Below, in pieces: positions 23,734 through 33,178 of a DNA stretch of 64,000 bases. The translations under genes and the position numbers were made by a program. Under the pieces are notes generated by a model. That model did no database searches, had not been told where the DNA came from, and worked only from the letters and a program-made list of their open reading frames with translations. Position 1 is the first letter of the stretch, and each line of letters starts with the position of its first letter. Source of the DNA: Rhabdobacter roseus (GTDB taxonomy: Bacteria > Bacteroidota > Bacteroidia > Cytophagales > Spirosomataceae); assembly GCF_014202275.1 (NCBI RefSeq), contig NZ_JACHGF010000013.1, forward strand, positions 56,490 through 120,489, written 5' to 3'.

Positions 23734-25113
23734 ATGCTTACTCCTGAATCAATCCGATTATTGGCCGCGGGCGGCGAAGACTACAATGCTGAGTTCAAGG
23801 TTTCGGTACCTTCCAAGGTGCGGGAGCTAACAGAAGAGGTATGTGCATTTGCCAATGCTGCCGGCGGCATTCTGCTGATCGGTGTAGATGACCATAATCA
23901 GATTCGGGGTGTACCGCTTGACAATGCCAAGCGGTCGGCTATTCAGAATAGCCTGGGCGACATCTCACCGCCCTTACGCTGTGAACTTTCGGTGGTTGAG
24001 GTGGATGGTAAGACCGTTGGCGTAATTGAGGTACCTTCCGGGCCCAACAAACCTTATGTGTTGTCCGGTGCGATTTACGTGCGGCAGGGACCCAATACCC
24101 AAAAGCTGACGACTGCCGAGCAGATGCGTGATTTTTTCCAGCAAGCCGAAAGGATTTATTTCGATGAAACGCCCTGCCCGGATTTTGATCCGGCTACCGA
24201 ACTTAATGAGGCTTTTCTGGCGGAGTTTTTAGCCGAAGCCCGTCTAAGCCGGACCGTGCCTCAGGAGCAACTATTCCAAAACCTGAGACTGTATACCCCG
24301 GAGAAAAAAATAAAGAACGGAGCGGTCTTGTTTTTTGGCAAAGACCCACAGGCGTACGTAGAGAAAGCCATCGTCCGCTGTGTGGCCTTTCAGGGTACGG
24401 ATAAGCGGTACATCATCGACGACCAACCTTTCGGTGGCTGCCTGCATGAGCAGTACCTTCGGGCCATGCAGTGGTTACGGGGCAAAGTAAACGTCGGCTA
24501 TGATATCGAGGGACAGGGCTCCAAACCCCGGAAAGAAATCTGGGAAATTCCAGAGATAGTTTTCAAGGAAGCGATCATCAACAGTCTGTCCCATCGTGAC
24601 TATTACGAAAAAGGGGCCGTGACGACCATAGAAGTCTTTACAGATCGGGTCGAGATAACAAACCCTGGCGGACTGGTTAGCGGAATACGGGCCCAAGACT
24701 TTGGGTACAAGAGCCTTTCCCGCAATCCGTTGATTTTCGGGCTTTTTTCCCGGATGCACCTAGTAGAACAAATCGGTTCGGGCATCATGCGCATGAACGA
24801 CCTCATGAGTGAGGCTAACCTGCCCGCTCCTGAATTCCGCACCGAAGGCATGTTCACGGTAACGCTGTGGCGATCTGCTCGCACTGTGGTGAAGACTGTG
24901 GAAGAAACTGTGGAAGAAACTGTGGAAGAAACCGCAAGAGAGCGTATCATTAACTTAATTCGAGTGAATCCCAAAGCAAGAATTCAGGAAATGAGAAAGG
25001 CAACCGGCCTGACCCGGCGTGGCGTGGAATATCAGCTTAGCCAAATGAAAGAAGAAGGTATCTTGCAGCGAATCGGCTCCACGAAGGCAGGATATTGGCA
25101 AATAAATGAGTAA
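23734..25113 (+). CDS. AlbA_2/Schlafen-like ATP-binding transcriptional regulator
   Basis: A 459-aa protein with three parts. Residues about 1-135 are an AlbA_2 (Schlafen-like) domain: EDYNAEFKVSVPSKVRELTEEVCAFANAAGGILLIGVDDH. Residues about 250-380 are a GHKL-type ATPase-like C-terminal segment (FKEAIINSLSHRDYYEKG; ITNPGGL; IGSGIMRM). The last 60 residues are a winged helix-turn-helix (ARERIINLIRVNPKARIQEM). Three copies of a 12-nt unit ACTGTGGAAGAA (24895-24930) encode a TVEETVEETVEE linker before the wHTH. Such proteins are common next to mobile elements and restriction systems, and here it precedes the type III RM genes. The precise function is not established. Confidence 0.75.
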   Translation: MLTPESIRLLAAGGEDYNAEFKVSVPSKVRELTEEVCAFANAAGGILLIGVDDHNQIRGVPLDNAKRSAIQNSLGDISPPLRCELSVVEVDGKTVGVIEVPSGPNKPYVLSGAIYVRQGPNTQKLTTAEQMRDFFQQAERIYFDETPCPDFDPATELNEAFLAEFLAEARLSRTVPQEQLFQNLRLYTPEKKIKNGAVLFFGKDPQAYVEKAIVRCVAFQGTDKRYIIDDQPFGGCLHEQYLRAMQWLRGKVNVGYDIEGQGSKPRKEIWEIPEIVFKEAIINSLSHRDYYEKGAVTTIEVFTDRVEITNPGGLVSGIRAQDFGYKSLSRNPLIFGLFSRMHLVEQIGSGIMRMNDLMSEANLPAPEFRTEGMFTVTLWRSARTVVKTVEETVEETVEETARERIINLIRVNPKARIQEMRKATGLTRRGVEYQLSQMKEEGILQRIGSTKAGYWQINE

Positions 25114-25140
25114 ATATATTGATATACTAAATTATCATTA

Positions 25141-25172
25141 TCTCAATAGTTTGATATTTTGAAACATTGAGA
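25141..25172. repeat. AT-rich inverted repeat upstream of the type III RM operon
   Basis: Arms TCTCAAT/ATTGAGA (25141-25147, 25166-25172) enclose a GTTTgatattttGAAAC core. It lies 27 nt before the mod start and belongs to the ATATTTTGAAAT-related family seen before other operons in the window. Confidence 0.5.
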
Positions 25173-25198
25173 CAATAAAATACTATTAAAATTTCTCT

Positions 25199-26812
25199 AT
25201 GCCCACCCTCCACTGGATTGGAAAAGACAAAGTAGTCAATCACCATCTTGATGTACCCTACCGGGTACTGAATCACGAATATGGCTTTACCGCCGCCGAA
25301 GGAGGTACCCCCTCCCCTACCCGTAGCGGCAACAAAATAATCCACGGCGACAACCTCGAAGCACTCAAAGCCCTATTGCCCGAATACGAAGGCCGGGTAA
25401 AATGCATCTATATAGACCCGCCCTATAACACCGGTAATGAAGGCTGGGTATACAACGATAACGTCAACGATCCCAAAATAAAGAAATGGCTGGCCACCGT
25501 GGTGGGCAAAGAAGGCGAAGACCTCAGCCGCCATGATAAGTGGCTCTGCATGATGTACCCTCGATTGAAGCTACTACACAAGCTGATGGCAGATGATGGG
25601 GCTATATTTATTTCGATTGACGATAATGAGCAATCAAATTTGAAGCTAGTTTGTGATGAGATCTTTGGATACAATAATTTTATAATCAATATTTTATGGC
25701 AAAAAAAGTATACGGTTGCTAATGATCATAAGACCGTTGCACCAATGCATGAGTATGTAATGCTTTATCAGAAGTCGTCAAATTGGAATCGGAACCTTTT
25801 GCCAAGAAATGAAGAGAATGACAAGCAATACAAGTTTGAGGATGAAAAAGGTATTTTTCGTTCAAGCGATTATACCTGTAACAAGAGCGCAGACGAAAGA
25901 CCCAATCTATACTACCCAGTAACAAACCCAAATACAGGTTTAGAAATATGGCCTAAGAAAACCAGAGTCTGGGCATATTCAAGAGAGGAGAACCAGAGGC
26001 ATTTAGACGAAAATCTGATATACTGGGGTAAAGATGGAAAAGGAAAGGTACCCGCTTTCAAAAGATATAAAAATCAATTAAAGAATGCTGATGGTGTAGT
26101 ACCTCAAAGCTGGTGGCCCTATGAATTTGCTGGACACACTGATGCTGCCAAAAAAGAATTTAAGGCGATTTTTCAAGGAGAAGACAAAGCAAACCATTTT
26201 GATACACCAAAACCATCTACTCTAATTGAGAGAATTTTACAGCTAGGTTCAAATGCAAACGATATCATCCTGGACTCCTTCGCCGGATCAGGTACCACCG
26301 CCCACGCCGTCTTTAACCTAAACAAACAGGACGACGGCAACCGCAAAGTAATCCTGATCGAAATGGAAGACTATGCCGAAACCATCACCGCCGAGCGGGT
26401 GAAGCGTGTGATTAAGGGCTACGGGGAAGGCAGCAAAGCCGTGGAAGGCACAGGCGGAAGTTTCGACTATTATACGTTAGGGTTGCCCCTCTTCGACGAA
26501 TACGACCACCTGAACGAGACCGTAGGCGTGGAACGTATCCGGGAGTACGTCTGGTTTTCCGAAACTCGCAGTACCTATGACCCTACCCAGCAGGAAGGAA
26601 GCTATTATTTGGGCAAAAAGGACGAGTGCGCGTACTACTTTTTCTACGAGCCGGACAACCTGACCGAACTGAATTACGATTTCCTGGCCACCGTGCAGGT
26701 CAAAGCCGATCAATACGTCTTCTACGCCGACAACTGTCTGTTGCCCGAGGAATTCATGCTCGCCCGAAATATCATTTTTAAGAAAATACCAAGGGACATA
26801 ACCCGCTTCTGA
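25199..26812 (+). CDS. mod: Type III restriction-modification methyltransferase (Mod)
   Basis: A 537-aa DNA N6-adenine methyltransferase of the beta class. Motif IV DPPYNTG (residues 73-79) precedes motif I FAGSGTTAH (about 361-369). It would methylate the host site and, with Res, recognise the unmethylated target. The central part, about residues 120-355, should hold the target-recognition domain. That part (nt 25560-26270) is clearly more AT-rich and uses different codons from the two catalytic flanks, as expected if the recognition domain was exchanged by recombination. The stop is 4 nt before the res start, so the two are one operon. Confidence 0.92.
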   Translation: MPTLHWIGKDKVVNHHLDVPYRVLNHEYGFTAAEGGTPSPTRSGNKIIHGDNLEALKALLPEYEGRVKCIYIDPPYNTGNEGWVYNDNVNDPKIKKWLATVVGKEGEDLSRHDKWLCMMYPRLKLLHKLMADDGAIFISIDDNEQSNLKLVCDEIFGYNNFIINILWQKKYTVANDHKTVAPMHEYVMLYQKSSNWNRNLLPRNEENDKQYKFEDEKGIFRSSDYTCNKSADERPNLYYPVTNPNTGLEIWPKKTRVWAYSREENQRHLDENLIYWGKDGKGKVPAFKRYKNQLKNADGVVPQSWWPYEFAGHTDAAKKEFKAIFQGEDKANHFDTPKPSTLIERILQLGSNANDIILDSFAGSGTTAHAVFNLNKQDDGNRKVILIEMEDYAETITAERVKRVIKGYGEGSKAVEGTGGSFDYYTLGLPLFDEYDHLNETVGVERIREYVWFSETRSTYDPTQQEGSYYLGKKDECAYYFFYEPDNLTELNYDFLATVQVKADQYVFYADNCLLPEEFMLARNIIFKKIPRDITRF

Positions 26813-26816
26813 GCCG

Positions 26817-29465
26817 ATGGAGTTAAAAAGCTACCAACAGGATGTTCTCAACGATCTCCGCACCTACTTCGACTACCTGGCCAAACAGGGTGATCCGGCC
26901 ACGTCCTTCAACACCTACTGGGAAGATCGGCTGGGGCCCTACAATGCCATCACCCGCAAGGGTATGCGGCCCTACCTCAAAACCATTCCGGGTGCAGTAC
27001 ACCTATGCGTGAAAGTACCCACCGCCGGAGGCAAGACCTTCATCGCCTGCAACGCGCTGAAAGTGCTCTTCGATCGGTTGCCCCAGGACGAACCCAAAGC
27101 CGTAGTGTGGCTGGTACCCTGGAGCAATCTGCTGGAACAAACGGTAAAGAACCTCAGCGATCCCAATCACCCCTATCGACAGAAGCTCAACACGCTCTTC
27201 AATCACCGCGTGGATGTATACGATAAGGATCGCCTCTTGCAGGGAGCCAACTTCAATCCCGGGGTGGTGCAGGAGCAGCTCAGTATTTTTGTGATGAGCT
27301 TCGCCAGTCTACGGGCGCGGAACAAAGACGACCGCAAGGTCTACCAGGAAAATGGTCAGTTGGCTCCCTTTGTGGACTTACTCACCGATCGTAGCCACGT
27401 GCTGGGCGATACCGACGAGTCGGCCCTCATCAACGTCATCAGGAGTTTGAGTCCGGTGGTGGTGGTGGACGAAAGCCATAATGCCGAGAGCGACATGAGC
27501 GTAGATATGCTCAAAGCCCTCAACCCCCGCTGTGTACTGGATCTGACGGCCACGCCCAAAGAGAACGCCAACATCGTGAGCATGGTGTCGGCCATCAAGC
27601 TCAAAAGAGAGCACATGGTCAAACTGCCCATCATCGCCTACAATCACCGTGAGAAAACCGAAGTCATCGACAGCGCCCTGCACCTACAGCGCAACCTGGA
27701 ACAAATGGCTCTGGCCGAGCAAAAGGCGGGCGGCAAGTACATCCGGCCCATTGTGCTGTTTCAGGCGCAGCCCCGCACGGGCGAAGAAAACACCACTTTC
27801 GAGAAGCTGAAAGTACTACTGGTCAAGGCCGGAATTAAAGAGGAACAAATCAAAATCAAAACCGCCACCATCAACGAGCTGAAAGGGGTAGATCTGCTGT
27901 CGCCCAAGTGCCCGGTGCGGTACATCATCACGGTCAATGCCCTGAAAGAAGGCTGGGACTGTCCCTTTGCCTACGTGCTGGCCTCGCTGGCCGACCGCTC
28001 CTCGGCGGTGGATGTGGAGCAAATCGTGGGGCGGGTGCTACGGCAGCCTTACGTCACGTCGCATCAGCACAAGATGCTGAACATGTCGTACGTACTAACG
28101 GCTTCGCTAAAATTCGAAAACACCCTGCAAAACATCATTCATGGCTTGCAGGCGGCAGGTTTCAGCGAGAAAGATTACCGCGCCGAAAACAAAGCCGACG
28201 AGCTTCCTGTGTCGGCCTGGGCGGACGAGCAACCGCAGTATTCGCTCTTTGACCGGAAAGGCGAGAATACCGGAGATGAAATAGACCTGGGCAAGATATC
28301 ATTTGATCCTTCCGGCAACAGCACTCCACCGCAAGGTACCCTGGCCGGAACCGTTCTGGATGATATTACGAATCTGGCAGAGGAAGAATCACGCAAGACC
28401 GAAGCGCAAATGGCGCAATTGGCAAACAGTCCTGATGACCCTATTTTTAAAGACATGGCCGACAAAGTAACGAGTTACCCCATGCGCAGCGGTTTTGTAG
28501 CGGTAGCTTCCGAATGGATTTTACCCCGATTTTTCCAGAAAATACCCGAAGGTGGCCTATTGGCTTCGCTGGGCGGTAGCGTGGAAGTGACGCGCAACGG
28601 CCTTTTGAAGGATTTCAAGCTGACGGGCAATGATACCAAGGTAAACTTTCAGGCCCTGTTGGCCGAAGTGTTCCAAATTGACATTGAGGTGGGGCAGAGC
28701 GGCGAAAGTTATAGTCCCTCGGTTTCTAAAATCCGAAAAGGCAGCGACCGCGATGTGCTTTTGCAACACATTCTATCCAAACCCCGCAGCAGTCAGATCA
28801 AAGACATTTCCCACCTGTTGCGCCAACACCTTGGCGACCTCTCCCCTATCTCCGAACCCGACGTAACCAAGTATCTGGGCCGGGTTTTGGAAGATTTGAG
28901 CGTCACTGAGTTTGACGAAATTCTCAGAAATGAGCGGCGCTTTGGGCTGGTACTGAAAGAAAAAATTCAAGGCTTCCTGGATCTGTACGCCGAGAAAAAC
29001 TTTGTCCGTTGGCTCCAAACGGGCGATGTTTTCATGCAGCCCGCCTGGAAATTCCCGGCTACCATCGTTCCCGGCCACGAAGGCCCGCTGATCACCAAGT
29101 CGCTGTACGAGCGCGAAGGTACCCTCAATTCCTTTGAGCATCGGGTGATTCTGGGCATTGCCGGCCTGGAAAACATCGTGTTCTGGCACCGCAATCTGGA
29201 ACGTGGAAAAGGATTTTCGATTAACGGCTTCAAATCCAACCATTACCCCGACTTCATTCTCCTGACCCGATCAGGCAATTTGATTCTACTGGAAACCAAG
29301 GGCGACCACCTCGACAACTCCAATAGTGCTGCCAAGATCAGGCTAGGTAATTCCTGGTCTACCAATGCTGGTCAGCGGTTTAAGTACTTTATGGTTTTTG
29401 AAAAGAATTCCTTAAATGGCTCCCATACCCTGGAAGAGTTTATGAGCCTGGTGGAGGCGCTGTGA
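26817..29465 (+). CDS. res: Type III restriction enzyme, helicase/nuclease subunit (Res)
   Basis: An 882-aa protein. Superfamily 2 helicase motifs: Walker A VPTAGGKT (residues 68-75), VVVVDESHNAE (motif II), LDLTATPK (motif III), VNALKEGWDCPFAYV and EQIVGRVLRQP (motifs V and VI). The C-terminus has a PD-(D/E)xK nuclease, with D in YPDFILLT and E-T-K in LILLETKGDH. It translocates along DNA from unmethylated sites and cuts when two complexes meet. It follows mod directly. All motifs are present, so the system looks active. The C-terminus is GC-rich like the outer parts of mod. Confidence 0.92.
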   Translation: MELKSYQQDVLNDLRTYFDYLAKQGDPATSFNTYWEDRLGPYNAITRKGMRPYLKTIPGAVHLCVKVPTAGGKTFIACNALKVLFDRLPQDEPKAVVWLVPWSNLLEQTVKNLSDPNHPYRQKLNTLFNHRVDVYDKDRLLQGANFNPGVVQEQLSIFVMSFASLRARNKDDRKVYQENGQLAPFVDLLTDRSHVLGDTDESALINVIRSLSPVVVVDESHNAESDMSVDMLKALNPRCVLDLTATPKENANIVSMVSAIKLKREHMVKLPIIAYNHREKTEVIDSALHLQRNLEQMALAEQKAGGKYIRPIVLFQAQPRTGEENTTFEKLKVLLVKAGIKEEQIKIKTATINELKGVDLLSPKCPVRYIITVNALKEGWDCPFAYVLASLADRSSAVDVEQIVGRVLRQPYVTSHQHKMLNMSYVLTASLKFENTLQNIIHGLQAAGFSEKDYRAENKADELPVSAWADEQPQYSLFDRKGENTGDEIDLGKISFDPSGNSTPPQGTLAGTVLDDITNLAEEESRKTEAQMAQLANSPDDPIFKDMADKVTSYPMRSGFVAVASEWILPRFFQKIPEGGLLASLGGSVEVTRNGLLKDFKLTGNDTKVNFQALLAEVFQIDIEVGQSGESYSPSVSKIRKGSDRDVLLQHILSKPRSSQIKDISHLLRQHLGDLSPISEPDVTKYLGRVLEDLSVTEFDEILRNERRFGLVLKEKIQGFLDLYAEKNFVRWLQTGDVFMQPAWKFPATIVPGHEGPLITKSLYEREGTLNSFEHRVILGIAGLENIVFWHRNLERGKGFSINGFKSNHYPDFILLTRSGNLILLETKGDHLDNSNSAAKIRLGNSWSTNAGQRFKYFMVFEKNSLNGSHTLEEFMSLVEAL

Positions 29466-29516
29466 GCTGATGGTCTGAATCAGCTTCTTTTCGTGAGTTG
29501 TTCAGTATTTTGATTT

Positions 29517-29538
29517 ATTGATATTTTGAAATATCAAT
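29517..29538. repeat. Perfect AT palindrome, 10-bp arms
   Basis: ATTGATATTT and its complement around a central TG. It lies 52 nt after the res stop and is part of the dispersed AT-palindrome family. Confidence 0.6.
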
Positions 29539-29653
29539 GTTTGGGTAGTTCATAATATCAAAATAATTTGCTCATAGATCTCTTCCAAGTCTAATCCACT
29601 ACTTCTTCGCAATCAGGAATTGAAGGGAACAAAAGTTCCAGTTGTATATTATT

Positions 29654-29689
29654 TCAATATATCAATATTTTAAAATATTGATATATTGA
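29654..29689. repeat. Perfect 36-bp AT palindrome upstream of ardC
   Basis: Arms TCAATATATCAATATTTT and complement with no spacer, 39 nt ahead of ATG 29729. It is the longest member of the AT-palindrome family and a strong operator candidate for the antirestriction gene; it could also be a cruciform-forming partition or transfer signal. Confidence 0.65.
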
Positions 29690-29728
29690 GTATCTTAGTA
29701 TTGTCATAAAACACTAAACGACAGTACG

Positions 29729-30619
29729 ATGAAAGCGCAGCAGAAAGAAGTATTTGACATTTATGGATTTATTAACGGTCAAATCGTGAAGAAGTTGGAA
29801 AACGGCGTGATTCCATGGCGCAAGCCCTGGAAAGTGGCAGTAGTGGACGGGCAGCAATACAGCATCCCCCATAACTACGCCACCAAGCGACCTTACAGCG
29901 GGGTGAACGCTTTTTTGTTGGCCCTCACTCCTTACAGTACGCCTATGTTTCTAACCTTCAATCAGGTAGTAGAGCTAGGGGGAAAGGTGAAAAAAGGTGC
30001 CGTCAGTTTGCCTGTTGTTTTCTGGAAGCCGCTTAAACCCGAGAAAGAAGGGGACAAGAGCGAAAAGAATCGGCTCATTTTGCGCTATTACCGTGTGTTC
30101 AACATTGAGGATACGACCTTGTCCGTCGAAATTCAGGAGCCCAAGGAGCAAACCCGCCCCAAGGTAGTTGAAGCCTGTGAGCGTATTCTCGACCAAATGC
30201 CCAATTGTCCCCGCTTAGTGAGTAATGACGTTAGCCGCTGCTACTACTCGCCCGCGCTTGACTTGGTAAACATGGCACCTGCCCAAAACTTCAAATCACC
30301 CGAGGATTATTACAGTGTCCTGTTTCATGAATTGGTCCACTCGACCGGACACAGCAGCCGGTTAAACCGTCCAGAGATTACGGGAATTGCGCCCTTTGGT
30401 AGTCAGACGTACACCAAGGAAGAACTAACCGCCGAATTGGGAGCTGCTTACCTGTGTGGGATCAGTGGCATTAGCGCGAAAACCATTGAGAACAGCGCGG
30501 CCTATATTGCGGGTTGGCTGGAGCGGCTACGGGATGACAAACGCTTTTTCTTCGAGGCGGCCCAAAAGGCACAGCGAGCCGCCAACTTCATTCAAAATAT
30601 CAGCTATCAAACCGAATAG
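29729..30619 (+). CDS. ardC: ArdC-family antirestriction protein
   Basis: A 296-aa protein. The N-terminal half is the ArdC single-strand DNA-binding domain (VKKLENGVIPWRKPW; RPYSGVNAFLLAL). The C-terminal half is a zincin-like metallopeptidase with HELVHSTGH at about residues 200-208 and the downstream EELTAELGAAYL, which carries the third ligand. ArdC proteins protect incoming conjugative DNA from restriction. It precedes the mobilisation genes and has a 36-bp palindrome before its start, consistent with tight control and expression upon entry into a new host. Length is typical. Confidence 0.88.
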   Translation: MKAQQKEVFDIYGFINGQIVKKLENGVIPWRKPWKVAVVDGQQYSIPHNYATKRPYSGVNAFLLALTPYSTPMFLTFNQVVELGGKVKKGAVSLPVVFWKPLKPEKEGDKSEKNRLILRYYRVFNIEDTTLSVEIQEPKEQTRPKVVEACERILDQMPNCPRLVSNDVSRCYYSPALDLVNMAPAQNFKSPEDYYSVLFHELVHSTGHSSRLNRPEITGIAPFGSQTYTKEELTAELGAAYLCGISGISAKTIENSAAYIAGWLERLRDDKRFFFEAAQKAQRAANFIQNISYQTE

Positions 30620-30681
30620 TAGTTGAAATGCCTTGCCGTCTAATTATCATTCTTAGACGGCAAGGCAACATCTTTAATTAT

Positions 30682-31047
30682 ATGGAACAGTATACCCTTG
30701 AATTCATTGCCCCAAATCGGTACCCAAGCGCCTGCCTGATTACTATTTATCGACGATCCGGCATAGTGGTAGCGACTGATATAGATGTAGGAATGAGTCG
30801 GTGCGCCGATGCGATAACAAATGCCGCTGTGTTGATCGCAAATGAGGTAGTGAGGCGGTACAACCTGGATCCTCAAAAGATGATATTTATTGAACAATAT
30901 CGACCCGGTTGAACTGATCAGACTACGGATTTAGTGAAATTCGATTTTGCCGATGAGAAAGCTTTCAGACATCCCCAATGGACTCATATACCTGTTGAGG
31001 AGTTTAGAAAGATGATTTCCATCGCTGAGGAGGTGGAAGCTATATAA
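30682..31047 (+). pseudogene. Small plasmid protein interrupted by an in-frame TGA
   Basis: The frame from ATG 30682 (MEQYTLEFIAPNRYPSACLI) reads 76 codons to TGA at 30910-30912. It then continues without any other stop for 44 codons (TDQTTDLVKFDFADEKAFRH and onward to VEEFRKMISIAEEVEAI) to TAA at 31045. The second part looks as protein-like as the first, so this is probably one gene of about 121 codons with a nonsense mutation. I recognise the pattern as a common unnamed Bacteroidota plasmid protein but know no function. Intact expression of the 76-residue part alone is possible. Confidence 0.5.
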
Positions 31048-31110
31048 TGAATTACTATGATTTTGAAATATTGTGATTTTGAGATTATAATATTTTAAAA
31101 TAAAAACTCT

Positions 31111-31167
31111 TTTTTGGTCTGGTTACTAGTATGTGTTTTCAAAACTAGTAACCAGACTATTTTTTGT
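31111..31167. terminator. Bidirectional rho-independent terminator
   Basis: Perfect 14-bp arms GTCTGGTTACTAGT (31117-31130) and complement (31144-31157), loop 13 nt, followed by TATTTTTTG on the right and preceded by AAAAAC on the left. It ends the ardC transcription unit. Confidence 0.8.
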
Positions 31168-31398
31168 TTTGTGGAATTACGGCCGTTAATTATTTTAGCG
31201 GCTCGAAAGTAAGAACCAGGGGGAGGGGGTGGCTAATTTTTGCGGATAGCAAGATAGTAGTTCATAATTTATTGATAGATAGATAGTTAAATGAATTAAA
31301 GAGAAGTAAAAGTGTACGGCTGAATTTCAACTGCCTTTATGTGAGGAACTTGAATATTTTCACTTGTACACGCTAATATTCAATTGCTTGATTTTGAG
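31168..31398 (+). other. Intergenic stretch before the mobilisation genes, possible oriT
   Basis: No gene. It contains four GATA units (31274-31290), two GTGTAC/GTACAC motifs about 50 nt apart and a G-rich run at 31218-31231. Its position directly upstream of the mobilisation genes is where an origin of transfer would be expected, but no nick motif can be named by eye. Confidence 0.25.
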
Positions 31399-31923
31399 AT
31401 GGAGAGAGAAACCGTGAAGATTGATGCCGAGGTAGCCGAGCGCGCCCGCAAGCAAGTCGAAAAAATTAACCAAAAACGGGCCCGTAAAAAGGGACCTAAT
31501 AAACCTTCCAAAGTAACGCTCAATGAATATCTGAGCAAAGCCGTAGCTCACTACATTGAACTGGATTACGACCCAAGTCGGGAGGACGATAAGAATCCAT
31601 TGAAGGAAACCGTCATCCGCACTACCGAGCGAATTATCACCTACCTACAAAGCCACGAAAAGTGGTACATGGAGCCCCTCCGGCAGCACCTGGAAAAGGT
31701 AGATCAACGACTAGACCAGACGCCAATTTCCCAAACACCAACCCATAGTACTGACCTGGGATTCATCCGGGACATGAGTTTATACTCCTACCTGACGAGT
31801 GACCTGGTGCTGAACCTGCTTTTCCACCAACACCGCGACACGCCCGATAAATTGGCTGAACTACAGGAGTGGGCCAGTAAGCGGTACCAGGAACGCTATG
31901 ATGAATTGATAATGAAATACTGA
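31399..31923 (+). CDS. Mobilisation accessory protein of the BfmA/BtgA type
   Basis: About 174 aa. The N-terminus (VKIDAEVAERARKQVEKINQ; VTLNEYLSKAVAHYI) is like the ribbon-helix-helix domain of relaxase accessory proteins that bind oriT. The C-terminal half is helical (IRTTERIITYLQSHEKWYMEPLR). Bacteroides plasmids carry BfmA/BtgA proteins next to a BtgB-type relaxase, as here. I chose ATG 31399; TTG 31384 is possible. The following relaxase gene begins 67 nt downstream after an AT palindrome-like site at 31956-31974, which may regulate it. Confidence 0.7.
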   Translation: MERETVKIDAEVAERARKQVEKINQKRARKKGPNKPSKVTLNEYLSKAVAHYIELDYDPSREDDKNPLKETVIRTTERIITYLQSHEKWYMEPLRQHLEKVDQRLDQTPISQTPTHSTDLGFIRDMSLYSYLTSDLVLNLLFHQHRDTPDKLAELQEWASKRYQERYDELIMKY

Positions 31924-31990
31924 TGTGATAGAATACTGTGATTTTATTATTCCAGTATTTCAAAATATCAATATCTAAATATCATAGCCA

Positions 31991-33145
31991 ATGGTCATTC
32001 GCGTTTTGCCCGCCAGCAAAGGCGGCATCTACACAAATACCGGTACTTCCCAGGCACTCGTCAACTACCTTGAACATGAGGCGAGGGAAGACCGAGACCC
32101 CCAACGTTCAATCTTCTTCGATCAGAAACGCGAGGGTATTGACAGCCAGGAAGTACAGGAACATATTGATGCCAATGTAAAAGGCTTGCGAAAGAATAAG
32201 CCGCACTTTCATTCGCTGGTGATTTCCCCGAGCCGTGAGGAACTTCGACACTTGGAAGGGGATGAGGAAAAGCTGAAATCCTACACCCGTCAAGTCATGG
32301 ACAACTACGCCCAAAACTTCAAAAGTAGGCATCTCGTCCAAGTGGAAGGAAATGATGTGGTTTGGTATGCTACCGTTCATAAAAATCGGCAGTATTCTGG
32401 GCTTGATGAGGAAGTACAAACAGGACAGGTACAACCTAAACAGAAAAAGGAGGGTGAGCAGACACACATCCACGTGATTGTATCGGCCCGAGATAAGACG
32501 ATGAGCCGTTCACTGCATCCCGACAGTGGTAGCCGTCAGTTCAACTACAATGCCTGGCTAATCAAGAGCAAAAAGGATTTTGAACAATCTTTTGGATACA
32601 AACCCGAGATCACAGAAGAGCAGCAACGGCAGAGGCTAGATAAGCAGGTGAACCGGTTGGAGAGGGTTGGGCTACTCCTCGACCGCGAGCAGATGCATGA
32701 TATTGGTCGGAGTCAGAATTATTCACCCGATTTCTGGAAGAAAATAAAGGAGGTCGAAAGTGAAGCAAAAAAGGGAGACATTTTTACGCCCCGACAGGCT
32801 TACGAGCGGCTGATTGAAAAACCAGAATTGAAAGAGCAGAAGGCCAAAGGACTGAATAAGGGAGACATTTCGCCTCCAGGGCTAGTTAAAAGTAAAGGCA
32901 AATTTGATCACTCGATTACTAAGAACAAAAATGGCGAGAATAGTAAAACAGAGATTGACCAAACGGTAGAGAAGAGCGGGGAGAAAACAGGCAAGTATAA
33001 CGATACCAGCCAGAAATTCCGACCCCTCCGCATTGACATCACGCCACTGATCGGGGCGCTGAGGTTTGATAGTGTGCCCAACACAGGTGGCCATGCAACC
33101 AGTAAAGAAGATGATTTCCGACGTCGAGTGAGAAGGCGGAGATAA
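31991..33145 (+). CDS. Relaxase/mobilisation protein (DUF5712/BtgB type)
   Basis: A 384-aa protein. The N-terminal 190 residues form the relaxase core: KPHFHSLVISPSREE and THIHVIVSARD, where the HxH pattern should bind the metal, with a Tyr-rich segment KSYTRQVMDNYAQNF between them that may hold the nicking tyrosine. The C-terminal 200 residues are charged and low in complexity, ending in RRRVRRRR, which could contact DNA or the coupling protein. It would nick oriT and pilot the strand. Followed 33 nt later by the coupling protein gene. The exact MOB class cannot be settled here. Confidence 0.75.
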   Translation: MVIRVLPASKGGIYTNTGTSQALVNYLEHEAREDRDPQRSIFFDQKREGIDSQEVQEHIDANVKGLRKNKPHFHSLVISPSREELRHLEGDEEKLKSYTRQVMDNYAQNFKSRHLVQVEGNDVVWYATVHKNRQYSGLDEEVQTGQVQPKQKKEGEQTHIHVIVSARDKTMSRSLHPDSGSRQFNYNAWLIKSKKDFEQSFGYKPEITEEQQRQRLDKQVNRLERVGLLLDREQMHDIGRSQNYSPDFWKKIKEVESEAKKGDIFTPRQAYERLIEKPELKEQKAKGLNKGDISPPGLVKSKGKFDHSITKNKNGENSKTEIDQTVEKSGEKTGKYNDTSQKFRPLRIDITPLIGALRFDSVPNTGGHATSKEDDFRRRVRRRR

Positions 33146-33178
33146 GTGAGAAGGGAATTGACCAGGAAATGAAAATCA

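Noticed and set aside
30910..30912. TGA read as tryptophan or selenocysteine
   Set aside because: Many genes in the window end at TGA, and no selenocysteine element is visible; simple nonsense mutation is the better reading.
31384..31398. TTG start for the mobilisation protein
   Set aside because: ATG 31399 gives the usual N-terminus, and the five extra residues are not supported.
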